This document shows, piece by piece, positions 29,941 to 40,789 of a stretch of DNA of 64,000 bases (position 1 is the stretch's first letter; every line of letters begins with the position of its first letter). The stretch is from Lepidostoma basale (Eukaryota; Arthropoda; Insecta; Trichoptera; Lepidostomatidae), in contig JAHDVF020000051.1 in assembly GCA_022606425.2 (NCBI GenBank), positions 248,001 through 312,000 on the forward strand, given 5' to 3'. Both the position numbers and the translations under genes were made by a program. The notes beneath the pieces are model-generated. The model searched no databases, was not told the origin of the DNA, and worked only from the letters and a program-made list of their open reading frames with translations.

Positions 29941-31198
29941 CCCTAGAACGGACGGGCTGGGTCTGTGAGGCCCAGACTTTTTATGTAAGGTTAGATTAAA
30001 GGTCATAGGGGTTGCAGACCGTCATTTTTCTGAGTACCTTCCTAAAAGAGTCCACAGAATGCGCTGGTGTCGCATATTTGTCAACTCAACTCTCAGTCAT
30101 CAGTTATCACGCGTTTGAATATCTTGTGGGCCTGTCAGACCCGGCCCGTCCGCTCATGTGACTTTTTTTGACATAGCTGTATTTGTGTTCTAGGGCGGTT
30201 TTTTTATTTTTGCTTGTACTCATTTTAATACTATTGACAATTTTAAACAAGTATATAGGGCAGTGCTTTTAACTATATCTTATTAATCAATATGGGTATC
30301 AGAAAAGTGGAAACTGTTAGTTCAAGCATTTTTGGTTTTCAAGAAGATTTGACGATAAAATCTTATGTACCCAAGAGAAACAAAAGTGTTATTTTGCTGT
30401 CATCCATACACAACGACAGTGAAATTGACCCTTCTACTGGTGAAAAGAAGAAGCCCGACGTATGTGTGCTGAATACAGCATTGCAAGAGGAACAAGACAT
30501 TGAATATTGCTGCTCTAAATGCATTTATTGTGTTCAAGACAAATGAACAGTCCTTCGGCAGGCGTGATTTTCTCAAGGACTTGTCGAAATAGATGCTGCA
30601 ACCTTACTTGACCATGCGAGCTTAGCAAAACAACCTACCACGAGAGATTCGTCAGTTAGCAACTAAGTTTTCTGGATATGAAGCTCAACCTAAAGACGAC
30701 CCTTCTCCAGGAAAACGTGGAAGATGCTCCCAGTGTAAAGACAGAAAAACAAAGTACTTTTGCAGAGGGTGTAAAATTTGGTTAAGTCTAAACCACAGTG
30801 AAATGTTGTGTAGCAATTGCTGTTTAAATTAAGTTATTTGACATCTTGGGAAAACATTTTTAGACTTATTCTTAATATTTTTCCGTTAACATCATTCTTG
30901 TATATAATATGTAAGATTAAACCCAATCAAAATTATAGCATATTCATGTAATTTTAAAGAACACATCTAATTTTTTAATAAAAATTTCTAGACTATTTAA
31001 ATTATTTATACCATTGTTTATGAGCAATATTATTTTGCTAAAATAGTGTTATACTACTGAAAACATTCCTAGGTTTGATAGGAAAACCTGATTGGATCAA
31101 TAAAAAGAATTAGAATTTTTTAAAGATTTTTTTATTTTTGGGTCCGTCAGACCCAATCCGTTCACTTACGTGACTTTTTTTGCCCGTCCGTTCTAGGG
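29941..31198 (+). mobile_element. piggyBac element, internally deleted
   Basis: Ends CCCTAGAACGGACGGGC and GCCCGTCCGTTCTAGGG are exact inverted repeats, and TTAA flanks both sides (29937-29940, 31199-31202), the piggyBac hallmark. At 1258 bp it is about half a normal element. It keeps part of the transposase and the C-terminal cysteine-rich domain. Confidence 0.93.
30292..30835 (+). pseudogene. piggyBac transposase remnant
   Basis: 30292-30546 reads KSYVPKRNKSVILLSSIHND and SEIDPSTGEKKKPDV, the region after the catalytic core. After a frame change the end is KRGRCSQCKDRKTKYFCRGC then CSNCCLN (30700-30835), the cysteine-rich C-terminal finger. The N-terminus and the catalytic aspartates of the DDD core are missing, so it cannot transpose alone. 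Confidence 0.85.
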
Positions 31199-31202
31199 TT
31201 AA

Positions 31203-31640
31203 GAGAAACAATTTTTCCCATATAAATTGATGTAAAATACGATAACCCCAAACTTGCTTGTCCCGTAGACCCCTTGCCGATTTTTTCTATTTTGTGTAGA
31301 CCCCCTGCTTTCCTAAAATTGATTTTTCAAATGAGCTTAAAAAAATTGGTCGTTGCCGAATTATACTGGCTGGAAGTCACTGTCGAGCTAAAAAAAAAGG
31401 AAAAAAAAGGTCACCGCCGAATTCTCTACCTACTAACCGGAAGTCGCTGCTGGGCTTATCTCTTGGATAGACAACCTTATCAGCTGTTGACTGTGCTCTT
31501 CCACAAGCTTATCAATATCATTTCCTGTTTCTTGAACAATGATGTAAAACTCCATATTAAATAATTAATAATTAATTAATTAATTTGACCACCATAGAGA
31601 TGGAGATCAGGCTGGTCGTCTTCATCACAGGAAGAAAGTT
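31203..31640. other. Mixed repeat scraps
   Basis: 31250-31310 (TAGACCCCCTGCTTTCCT) matches the end of the hAT-like MITE at 62632. 31560-31580 is a TTAATTAATTAA run. No gene seen. Confidence 0.4.
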
Positions 31641-31641
31641 G

Positions 31642-31910
31642 ATAAACAAACAAACAAACAAACCATCACGCCGTTTCACCGCAGGGGTAGGCAGAGAGAA
31701 TGGACCGCCACACTACTCTATCCTGGCAAACCTCTCTAGCTTCCTCCACATTCATACAACGAGTCATACACGCACGTCAATTCCTCCGACTTCTAACATG
31801 ACCAACCTTTAAAATTTGATTAATTTGGTAATGCCATGTTTTCCTCGGTCTGCCTCGACTTCGTACCCCATTTACATCATTAACGTATACTTTCTTAACC
31901 ATTCTTAAAT
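31642..31910 (-). pseudogene. AAAC-tailed LINE 3' end
   Basis: Starts with AAACAAACAAACAAAC and the block CCGCAGGGGTAGGCAGAGAG. The complementary strand carries GRPRKTWHYQINQI-like coding as in the other copies. 5'-truncated. Confidence 0.7.
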
Positions 31911-31919
31911 AAAACTCCT

Positions 31920-32580
31920 AGAAGACAGACGTTTTCTTATTCTTCTGGTTGTAGATCTTGCGATCTGTTTATGCAGGATATCAACTTTCTTCCTGTGATG
32001 AAGACGACCAGCCTTCTCTCTATCTCTTTAGTGGTCGTCCTGGTGGTCGACGGCCCTCTGGAGTCTCGTGCATCACGATATTATGAATTCTTTCTGGATC
32101 CATTCTCTCGATGTGGTCCCTCCAGAATCGTCTTCTCTGCCTACTCCATCTCACTATGTCTTAAATTTTGCAGGATTTGCGAATTTCTTCATTGGATATC
32201 CTATCTCTAAGGGTTCTCCTCACAATAGGTCGCAATGTTCTCATTTCTACTACTCTTAAGACATGTTTGGTTCTGACAGTGTCTGCTCTTGCTTCAATTC
32301 CGTATGTCATTATGGGCCTGATGTATGTTTTATAAATTCTAACTTTGCTTTCTACTAGCATAGGCTTATTGTCCCAGACAGTGTCCCTTAGACATCCGGA
32401 GATAACTGCAGCTTTATCAGTCTGTTTTTTAACTTCATTATATAGATCGCTGCAACTAGATATCTCCACACCCAAATATTTAAACTTCATGACTTGTTCT
32501 ATGGGTTTATCGTCTACAACCAATTTGCATCTGAGAGGCTGTCTGGGTATTGTTAGACATTTTGTTTTTGCGATGGATAT
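31920..32580 (-). pseudogene. LINE reverse-transcriptase C-terminal half
   Basis: The frame 32161-32523 is open: VMKFKYLGVEISSCSDLYNE, AAVISGCLRDTVWDNKPM, RIYKTYIRPIMTYGIEARAD and EMRTLRPIVRRTLRDRISN. Damaged continuation reaches 31920. Same family as 205-1070. Confidence 0.7.
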
Positions 32581-32999
32581 ATCATATTATACCTCTCAGA
32601 CGCAAGATAGAACCTATAAAGCATTCTTTGAGGATCGTTTTCATTTACAATAATTACTTATCAATATTGTTGTTATCCGCCTCTAGTCCCAAAGTATTGG
32701 CCAAAGACACAATCTCGTTAACTGTAGACTCCACAGGTACGTCACTTGTTATGCTTTCTGCGTCATCGGATTTGCTCGTTATGAGAGGTTCCACTGTATA
32801 TGGTAGATGAATATGTGTACCTTAGTATGGGTAATGGGAACCCCAAGGAATTCTGCATCACTGAAAACCTAAGTGCATGGCAGTCTACATTACAATCAGC
32901 AATTCTTGTACGATGGATAGATTGAGCCTGGAACCATATTTCTGCAAACCTCGGGAACATGAAAACGAAACTAGCTAAAAATAAAACGTTGAAGATCTT

Positions 33000-33560
33000 C
33001 CGGTAAGCAATCTCAGCCCTCTACCCAATGTTAGCTAGAAACAGTAAACTAAGCATCGACACTAAACTCCTGATATACAAAACGGTTATAAGGCCGATCT
33101 TCACTTATGCAGCCCCAATCTGGGTCTATGCAGCTTCGAGTCACATACAAAAACTCCAAATCCTGCAAAATAAGGCTATCCGTTTATCGCTTGGTGCGCC
33201 TTCATGGACCAGGATCACACAACTGCACCTAGAATCGGGAATCCCGATGATAGATGAATTCATTCTGAAACTTGCCGAACGTTTTTACAAAGGACTCCCT
33301 TCACATCCCAACCCCACAATAAAAGACCTCTCTAATTACGACCCAAACACTTCCAGCCGCCACAAGCGCCCAAAATCGATTCTCCTTCAGAGGAACACTC
33401 CGGGCCACACAAATCATGCCCCCGAATAAACTAACAACCCACCAAATCACCTTCCAATAATGTTCCCATCAGACGTAAGAGGAATAGCCACATGAGCTGA
33501 ACCTCTGTAAGCCAGAAGATCCAAGTCCAAGTCTGATTTAAATGTTCATCGATGTTGTGA
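33000..33560 (+). pseudogene. Jockey-clade LINE 3' end
   Basis: The open frame 33028-33429 gives TKLLIYKTVIRPIFTYAAPI, QILQNKAIRLSLGAPSWTR and a final HTNHAPE. The 3' UTR segment CATCAGACGTAAGAGGAATA recurs inside the hAT MITE at 53947-54194. Truncated at 5'. Confidence 0.75.
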
Positions 33561-33659
33561 CATCGACTGATAAGGGTGCGTGATGTGACGGTCAGCATAT
33601 CAAATGTCTGTATTGCATATTACATTAGTATACTCACACTTCGTATTTGTATAACTTAC

Positions 33660-33853
33660 GGTTGATCAGGACCTCCGACTCTTGTGTTATTGCCACCTTG
33701 TGGGGTATTGTCATCTCTTCGGGGATTGTCACCTCTAGGGGTATTTGCGATGGGGGTTCGAGATCCTAAACCATTGAAAAAAAGGAAGCATGCTACACCA
33801 ATTCCGATGCCCAAAACACCCATGGTCGCGAAAATGGAATAAGGAACAGGCAT
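33660..33853 (-). CDS. Orphan first exon: membrane-anchored protein
   Basis: The ATG at 33853 encodes MPVPYSIFATMGVLGIGIGV and ACFLFFNG, a hydrophobic anchor, then a polar Pro/Gly/Asn/Arg-rich tail (TPRGDNPRRDDNTPQGGNN). The frame runs into a consensus donor GTAAGT at 33659 with a split codon (phase 2). An initiator-like TCAGTG lies about 50 bp upstream. No partner exon in phase was found downstream on this strand; the exon at 20906 would stop early in this phase. Could be a real gene with a long, transposon-filled first intron. Confidence 0.45.
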
Positions 33854-33859
33854 TTTGTT

Positions 33860-34104
33860 GTAGCAATTAAATAAAAACTAATAACAACAAACACGGCACT
33901 GAGACGCGTCTCCCGTCTCGTCTACTGAATAGTGAATAATACGCTTTTCGTGAGCTAGGGTTACCATATTATAAAATAATAAATTGACGGTTCTTACTTC
34001 CGACGGAATGGGATATTGATAAAGGTTTTTTTTTTAATTATGAGCGCTCGAACTTTGAAATGAAATAAAACAACCTGTCTAACACCTGTCTCTATGTATT
34101 TGTT
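33860..34104. other. Upstream of the orphan exon
   Basis: Contains GAGACGCGTCTCCCGTCTCG (a short palindrome GAGACG/CGTCTC) close to the proposed transcription start. No repeat family recognised. Confidence 0.3.
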
Positions 34105-35027
34105 AGGAGTATGTTGGCGTCATGGGGTGAAAAATGAATTTGTAGAACTCTTTCCCTCCCGATCTAGAACAACTTCCCAACATATTAGCCCATGTGATTC
34201 GCTAATGTTAACATAATATTATATGAGATATGCTCCGGGATGTATTATGATATAAGAATGAAACCAATATTTACTATTTACAAATTACATTTATTAACAA
34301 CAAAATTACATAAAAAAAAGATAAATAAGACCTAAAGAAGACTTACAAGCTATTCGCTGGCCAACGAATTAAAATTAACGTAACTAACGAAGGCGGTGAT
34401 CTGCGGCGAGGACCAACGCTGACGGGAGCTGGCGTGGAGGCGGGTTGGCCAGCATGAGGACTGCCAGAGGCTGCACGGCACAGAAGGCTGCCCGGCGTCG
34501 ACTTCTATATTTTGGGCTGAGGGGCATCACGCGGATGATGGATCGCGGAGTCTCCTTTACAGCGACAGCGGTGGCTAGCATCAGGCCCCAATTGTGATAA
34601 TGGTCCTTCATGGGCCCTGTACGAGGTTGTCAGCTGGCGCGGGCGCTGTTTGCTGGCGCCATGTGGCACGTATTCGGCGATTTACTCCTCGTTCAGATTA
34701 TCTCCTCGGCGTTCGACCGTCCGGCGAGGCAAGAGATGTTGCCTCGCCGGGGTCCAGGGTGTAAGAGAGCGGCCTCGCTCCTCGAGCCTCACACTTTCAA
34801 AAAAAAAACGCAGGGTGGGGGTTGAGATCACACCCCCAAAGTGTTGCCACTCACAAAATTGTCACTTACACTATTATTGTTTTTTCCAATATCTTAAATT
34901 ATTATCACTAAATAAAATTAAACTTAACTAAGATTAAACCAGCTTCCAGAGAGAAAACGTATTTGCTGCCATGTAAAATTCGTTTATTGCAATCTCACCG
35001 AGGATGCCATAAAACATGGCCACATCA
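34105..35027. repeat. LTR-like repeat, copy III
   Basis: Longest copy: starts TGTTAGGAGTATGTTGGCG, ends AACATGGCCACATCA. Shares GCTCCGGGATGTA and ACCAATATTTACTATTTAC with copies I and II. It has a GC-rich middle (34380-34790). The last 90 bp recur at 52840-52923. Confidence 0.5.
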
Positions 35028-35102
35028 TATTGATGTTCTTTTTTTCAACATGGATTTGAGTAGTGCTGTAATGATGTAAAGAGCTTTTCGACAAAATAAT
35101 TA

Positions 35103-35640
35103 TTAACTAACTAACCAACCATCACGCCGTCTCCCCGAAGGGGTAGGCAGAAAGAATGGACTGCCACACTTTTCTTTCCTGACATATTTCTCTCGCTTCC
35201 TCAACATTCATACATCGTGACATGCAAGCGCGTCGATTTCTCTGACTCCTCACATGGCCGACATTCAATATTTGATTTATTTGATCGTGCCACGTTTTTC
35301 TCGGTCTTCCTCTATTTCTGGTTCCATTTACATTATTAACATATAATTTTTTTACCATTCTTTATTCATTCATTCTTTCCATATGTCCAAACCATCTTAA
35401 TGATCCTTTCATTATTTTGTTCATGACACCATCATTCGCACCGCAGTCACTTCTTATATTTCCATTCGACATTCTATCATACACAGAGTATCACACATTC
35501 ATCTAAGAGATCTCATTTCTACTGCATTTATTCTATTTTCATCCTTCTTTTGCCAGTTCCATGCTTCGCTTCCATACATAAGGGTCGGTAGAAGAACATC
35601 ATTGTGCACTGCCATTCTAGCTAATTATTAGATTTATTAG
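35103..35640 (-). pseudogene. TTAG-tailed LINE, longest C-terminal copy
   Basis: Starts (on the minus-strand 3' side) AACTAACTAACCAACC. Minus frame 35122-35358: KKLYVNNVNGTRNRGRPRK, VGHVRSQRNRRACMSRCMN and KVWQSILSAYPFGETA. Upstream pieces read INAVEMRSLR and AVHNDVLLPTLMYGS. Best template for the family's 3' end in this window. Confidence 0.75.
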
Positions 35641-36029
35641 ATTCAATTATTCAAATAATTATTAGATTTATAATTATTAAAATAAAATAAATACTTGCTT
35701 GATGTTGGCAATTGACTCTAATTTATCGAGGTACATATGTCAAGTTCATGAAGGTTGTGGTCAGCATCACACGATGAGGTTATTTCCCTTATAATTGTTC
35801 CAAACACCCGAAATTCATAAATTATGGGAATCCCCATAAATAATGTGTCCGTGTGTCGGAATTAAGGAGTATCATAGATTTCGAGAGTAGAGACTGTGTA
35901 ATATAAGCCGCCAGGTAGTGAGTTTTGTCGCCAAAATATAAATATAATAAGAATTCACTGCAGAATCATAGAATATGAAATTACAATACACCGTTAGAAC
36001 AGATCATTAATTTATTTAACGCAATAGGG
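35641..36029. other. Unassigned AT-rich stretch
   Basis: No open frame with splice borders and no inverted ends noticed. TTTTGTCGCCAAAATATAAA near 35942 echoes the 20000 and 25840 repeats. Confidence 0.3.
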
Positions 36030-36150
36030 ATTTCATCATCATCAGCCGTCTGTCATCCACTGCTGAATGTAGGCCTCTCCCAAAGCCCGCCACCGCCCCC
36101 TATCCATTGCCGCTCCCATCCATCCATGTCCAGCAATCCTCTTCAGATAT
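36030..36150 (-). pseudogene. RTE-like LINE 3' terminus
   Basis: The minus strand ends in a RWRALGEAYIQ-like reading; plus strand CACTGCTGAATGTAGGCCTC is the LINE terminus also seen at 7795 and 22810. Confidence 0.5.
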
Positions 36151-36199
36151 ATAAATATTATATAAAGCACACCTTAAATTAGTAAAAAAAAAAAAACAA

Positions 36200-37455
36200 C
36201 GCATTAAAATTATATAAAACACACATTAATTCACAATACACAATAGGACAAATATATAACAAACTAAATTTTAAAACAGGAAGAAGATAGTGTATGAGGG
36301 AGGCGGGAAGATGTTAAGTAAGAATGAATAAATTGGGATGGGATGGATGGAGGACAGGTTTTAGAAAGAGCAGAAATGAATTTAAAAAAAAACAGTACAT
36401 ATAAAAGACACATTATAAAGAGAAAAGTATATCAGAACACACCCACCAAGGGGCAGTGTAGACTTCCAATGAACAGGAGCCAGTGGCAACATCCATGAGC
36501 AGCAACTCAGGGGCGCAGAAACAGAAAACAAAACTAAAATGCACAAAACTATTGTAACAATCATAGCGAACTTACTATTCATAATTATCACAATAATTAT
36601 AATAGCAATAATACCATAATAATAACATAACTAAAGACAAAGATAATAATAATCATTTATTTATAACTATCAAAGTAATCATAATAGCAATAATAACACA
36701 ACCAAAAGCAAAGACAATTTTAACAAATAATGCCAAATAATTTATAGAAACAACAACACGGCACGAGAAGACATAGGGGAGTAAATAAATTACACATCCA
36801 TTTCACTAAAAAGTTTTGTCCACGCACGAATAAAAGTACGAAGGCAACTGAAATTTTTATCGCTACTTGTTAAGTCACTATTCCAAATTGGTCGATGATC
36901 CACTGTCACATTCTCAATCATGATATCTCTATCACTCTGCAAGAGACAGCACTCCCAGAGGATATGGTGGGCCGTCTGGGGCCCCCCGCCACACACACAC
37001 TCCGGGTCCGGCGCCAGACTAAGATCATGGAGCCTGGCACGGAAATTGCCGTGCCCCGAAAGCATCTGCACAACGTGATGGTCCAATCGCAGCCACTCAC
37101 TACCCATCCTCACAGAGGGGAAGAAGGAGTAAATCCACCTTCCTCTAGGAGAGATGTTCCATCTTTCCTGCCATGCCGCCAGAGAAACCTCTCTTAAGCC
37201 CCTGCACAGGGCGGTGAAACCATCCTCATCGGAGTTGAATGTAATACCCAGATGGGTCACACTCTCACTCCGCTTAAGGCGCCTCTTAGCAACGGCCTCA
37301 AGCACTTCCAGGTCGGCAGGAAGAACTCCCCCTATAACTGGAAGCGCCACTGAGGCCGCAGTCCTGTAAGCACCGGTCAGTGCAAGAAGAGGTATGCGTT
37401 GGCCTCTAAGCAGCGCCGAGGATACCGTCCGAGTAGCCAGACGTCCTGACCACAC
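36200..37455 (-). pseudogene. R1-clade LINE, 5'-truncated
   Basis: The open frame 36790-37455 (221 residues) holds the R1-type C-terminus: ALTGAYRTAASVALPVIGGV, THLGITFNSDED, AWQERWNISPRGRWIYSFFP and the gag-like knuckle LAPDPECVCGGGPQTAHHIL then WECCLL. R1 elements usually end with such a CCHC motif. About 590 bp of AT-rich 3' UTR follows. Confidence 0.85.
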
Positions 37456-37459
37456 TCCG

Positions 37460-38080
37460 GTTGTTCACCGGTTGGAAGCGTTTGAGATGTGGATATACCG
37501 CAGAATACTCTGTATACCGTGGACCGATAGGGTCAGTAATGCAGACGTACTACAGAGAGCCAGAGCCAATAGAGAGCTGTTGTCAAGTGTGAAAATTAGA
37601 AAGGTCTCATATTATTGCTTAATCGGATCGCCTCGGAGGTCGACATATTTCGTGATAGTGTGAGTTGCCTCAGGGATGCAATATCAATGTTATGATTTTT
37701 TCTTACTCTTAAGCTTAATTTTTATTTTTTTTAATGCTTCTCTGTTTATAATGTAATTGCAAACGATTTGGAATTGTATGTCTGTAATGTTTGTGATTAT
37801 TATCAAAATAAATGAAATGAAATGAAATGAAATGAAATTTGGGTCATGTGCTAAGGGGAGAAAAATACCACCTCCTTCAACTGATATTAATGGGTAAAGT
37901 GGAGGGACATCGGGGAGTTAGTAGATGGCAGTTGTCCTGGCTCCGGAACATCAAAGAGTGGACAGGAATAACAAGAGTTCAGAACCTGTTTCAAGTGGCG
38001 CAGGATAGAGATGCCTTTTTTGCCGTGATCGCAAACGTTAGGGGACCTGACACGGCACCGAAAGAAGAAGAAGTGGCCTA
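37460..38080 (+). pseudogene. RTE-like LINE split by a LINE tail
   Basis: VHRLEAFEMWIYRRILCIPW and NRELLSSVKIRKVSY precede a 220-bp insertion (37617-37838), after which GHVLRGEKYHLLQLILMG, WLRNIKEWTGITRVQNLF and a GAAGAAGAAG tail continue. Copy of 10937-11422. Confidence 0.75.
37617..37838 (+). mobile_element. LINE 3' UTR with a GAAAT tail
   Basis: Ends AAATGAAATGAAATGAAATG. The unit TTGGAATTGTATGTCTGTAA is shared with the minus-strand copy at 18569-18670. It sits inside another LINE without disrupting the reading on either side. Confidence 0.65.
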
Positions 38081-38490
38081 GAGATCCTTTTGCCTTTTGC
38101 TTTTTTCTGGAATGGTGCATTCCCCAGTCCCGCGTGTACGGGGGACGGGCCTATGAATTGTATGAGCGAAGCTGATGAAAGGGCGCCGCTGCGTCCTATA
38201 ACAGCTTCGGGTAAGCGGTGGTTAACCTTTATCTTTATTTAACTGTATGTTTGTTCATTTGTTTGTGTATTAACAATCACTGTATGTTACCCTACAATAA
38301 AATTCACAAATTAAGTGCTTCACACGAAAGAAAGATTGGCATCAATTATACCTACGAGTAATAACCATACCGTGGTTAAATACAAAGTGTTTAATGATTC
38401 TATATCTACAAGTTTAAAATGTCTAACAGCAGAGTGAGTGCTTCATATGAAAACTTACTTTTCTCCCTGCGATGACAATTCTCCTTGGAA
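38081..38490. other. Non-coding, possible 3' UTR of the small gene
   Basis: 38110-38220 holds a GC-rich segment of unknown origin. On the minus strand AATAAA (complement of TTTATT near 38238) lies about 250 bp beyond the stop at 38491 and could be its polyadenylation signal. Confidence 0.3.
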
Positions 38491-38625
38491 TTAAGATTTG
38501 GAATTTGTATAGTCAGGCAACAAAGATGGTTCCATTTTGTATTTCTGTATTGCGATGGACCTGGCTTGCTCAGTCGGGCTGTATATGGAGCGGGAAAACA
38601 ATTTTGCTTTGCTTGTTTCAAGATC
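38491..38625 (-). CDS. Small protein, exon 2
   Basis: Acceptor ATATTTTAG before 38625. In phase 0 with the exon at 39192-39281 it reads DLETSKAKLFSRSIYSPTEQ, ARSIAIQKYKMEPSLLPDYT, NSKS and stops at 38491. A consensus donor (GTAAGT at 38458) follows 32 bp beyond the stop; one other frame is open up to that donor. I prefer the stopping frame because its composition is protein-like. Function unknown. Confidence 0.4.
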   Translation of the reverse strand, partial: DLETSKAKLFSRSIYSPTEQARSIAIQKYKMEPSLLPDYTNSKS

Positions 38626-38696
38626 CTAAAATATTAAAGCACAATTAGGATTCACAATACTAAACAGTAAACATGCAAATCAATACATTCCGTTTC

Positions 38697-38970
38697 TTAA
38701 TAGAGATTGGCTTCCTGGGAAGTGGATTCCCTGCTGTAGATCCATTGGGGTCTGCCCAGGGGTTGCCCATGCAACACAATGAGGGGTGGCCTGGAAGGAT
38801 CCATACTTCTCACGTATGCATACCAGTATCTTGTCCTTTTTCTCCTCCTCCTAATGACATCTTCGACCTCGCATGCTTCCCTTATTCTCGAGTTGCTAAA
38901 TCTATTGCATACTGTCTTGCTAGACATGTTTCTGAGAGTTTTCATTGATTTAAATGCATTTCAATAAGTC
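38697..38970 (-). pseudogene. LINE C-terminal scrap in an intron
   Basis: The minus frame reads MKTLRNMSSKTVCNRFSNSR, RTRYWYAYVRSMDPSRPP and YSRESTSQEAN. It lies between the two exons of the small gene. Same family as 1265-1730. Confidence 0.65.
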
Positions 38971-39191
38971 TTAAATTGTAAATAAAACACTTGTTTTTCA
39001 CCACTTGAGTATTATATTTTACACGTTTAGTTTCGGAAGCTACAGATGCTTCCATCTACAGGTTTTAACAGTTTATATTTAAGGTTACTGAGGTTTTCAT
39101 TTGTATTAATAACTCTCCAAAATACTGATGGACCATTTAACATTTTATTACAATTTTGGATTATGAATTAACCTCCGAATTTCATACATAC

Positions 39192-39281
39192 CTTGAGAAT
39201 TTTAGCATTCCTCTTTTTGGCAATCTCCATGTCTTTCTGGAGCCACTCCGCATATATCTCCCCGTCCGTAGATTCTGTCAT
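39192..39281 (-). CDS. Small protein, exon 1
   Basis: The ATG at 39281 gives MTESTDGEIYAEWLQKDMEI and AKKRNAKILK, an acidic then basic helix, ending before a GTATGT donor at 39191 in phase 0. With 38625-38491 it makes a 74-residue protein. A CAAAG acceptor-like site just upstream would allow an earlier exon in phase 1. A start at 40002 (MALLQIAADLALFNFFFF then SKDPQIA, donor GTAAGA) could be an alternative first exon; evidence is weak. Confidence 0.4.
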
Positions 39282-39424
39282 AACGGCACAAACTTTGAAG
39301 AATTGCGAATAGTATTATGGAAATAATAAATGTCGTTGACAACCATACCATAACATGTCTCCATGGCAACCCAACAATACACAAACTAAACTGTAACCAG
39401 CAGCTCTTGATATAAGATGTAACA

Positions 39425-39890
39425 ACAACAACAAATCATCACGCATCCACAGGGGTAGGCAGAGAGAATGGACCACCACACTACTCTATCCTGGCACACC
39501 TCTCCAGCTTCCTCCACATTCATACGAGTCATACACGCACATCTATTCCTCTGACTTCTAACATGACCAACCTTTAAAATTTGATTAATTTGGTCATGTC
39601 AGGTTTTTCTTGGTCTACATCGACTCAGAACTTCATTTACATCGTTAACATGTTTTCTTAATGCAGCGATCCTTTCGTAATTTTGTTTATAATACCTTCT
39701 TCCGCTCTGTATTCCTTTCTTATATCAGCATTTGAGATTCTGTCGTACATAGTTCTAACACACATACGTCTAAGGGACCTCATCTCTACCCCATATATTC
39801 TGCTCTCATCCTTCTTCTGCCAGTTCCATACGTAAGGGTTGGGACCAGAACCCCACTGTGAACAGCCATTTTCGCTAACATTTTTACATT
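39425..39890 (-). pseudogene. AAAC-type LINE 3' end
   Basis: Starts with AACAACAACAACAAATC and CACAGGGGTAGGCAGAGAG; the remainder is the shared C-terminal coding region with several deletions. Lies upstream of the small gene. Confidence 0.6.
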
Positions 39891-40789
39891 AAGATGTATC
39901 AACGGAAACAAATCCAAATAATTATCTTACTGCTATTTGTGGATCTTTAGAAAAGAAAAAGAAGTTAAAGAGAGCTAAATCAGCGGCAATCTGCAGCAAA
40001 GCCATGTTTTTGTTAAAAATATTAACGAGTAAGAAGCGTGCGTTAATGCATCGTCGCAGACTGAGATGGGAGAATGAGGTTGGGAAGGATGCGGCGTAGC
40101 TCCTCCAGGCGGCTATTGTATGGCCGGCCTCCCGTGCACGGGGTTATAGACTGTCTATGGACAGTTGCGGCATAGAACCAGTTAAATAAATATTCCCTAG
40201 TCATTGTTATCAAACCTGGTGGTGATATAAATAATAAAACAATATAATTTATTTACATTTATTATATCACGAGCATAATACATTTATTATAATAGTTATT
40301 TAAAACTAAAACAGATTTGATAATATTAAGTAAAATATCTTTGGTATGTTAGTGTTAATGTTAATGTTAATGATACTTATTGTTGTTTGAACAATGTATA
40401 AAAACTATTATAATGTATATGTTACAAATAATGTGTAGTTTAGTTTATCAGTTTGTTTATTTACTCAAAGGAAACAAATACATTTATTGTTTAAGGTATC
40501 TATTTGCGAAAGGATACCAGGAACGCATGAGAGATAGTTCTACTTTAGGAAGACACTCTAAAGTTAAGTTTACATTAACTGGCCAATGTATGCACAAACT
40601 ATGAGTTTTAGTTACAATATACATTGGTGCATTTCATGTATACTTTCAATAGATAATGTATGATGGACCGTGGAGTCGGAATCGTGAAATTTTAGTTAGA
40701 ATTGAAGTTGAAAAAATAGACCAACCCCTAGGTTAGGTTTTTTTTAAAATATGGTTTGAAAATCCCGTTGTCAGGAGTGCTCTGCAATA
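39891..40789. other. Unassigned, with a Jockey tail scrap
   Basis: 40030-40200 is a GC-richer block (GGTTGGGAAGGATGCGGCG) of unknown type. 40505-40565 (CCAGGAACGCATGAGAGATA) is a scrap of the Jockey LINE 3' UTR, minus strand. GTTAATGTTAATGTTAATG at about 40352 is a short tandem repeat. Confidence 0.35.

Larger units (their letters stand above)
29872..32800. mobile_element. Pogo-like MITE swollen by insertions (boundaries tentative)
   Basis: Left end AGTGGAACCTCTTGTTACAA (29874) and an inverted end ATGAGAGGTTCCACTGTATA near 32780 could belong to one element. The sequence next to the left end resumes after the piggyBac as GAGAAACAATTTTTCCCATA, matching 60790-60820. LINEs also lie inside. The two ends could instead come from two copies. 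Confidence 0.3.

Noticed and set aside
31274..31564. 96-codon plus ORF (MPIFSILCRPPAF...)
   Set aside because: Lies in hAT-like MITE debris that repeats at 62640-62880; no domain.
33660..33660. Joining the orphan exon (33660) to the coiled-coil exon at 20906
   Set aside because: The phase would read the 20906 exon in a frame that meets a stop before its donor, whereas the coiled-coil phase is supported by three exons.
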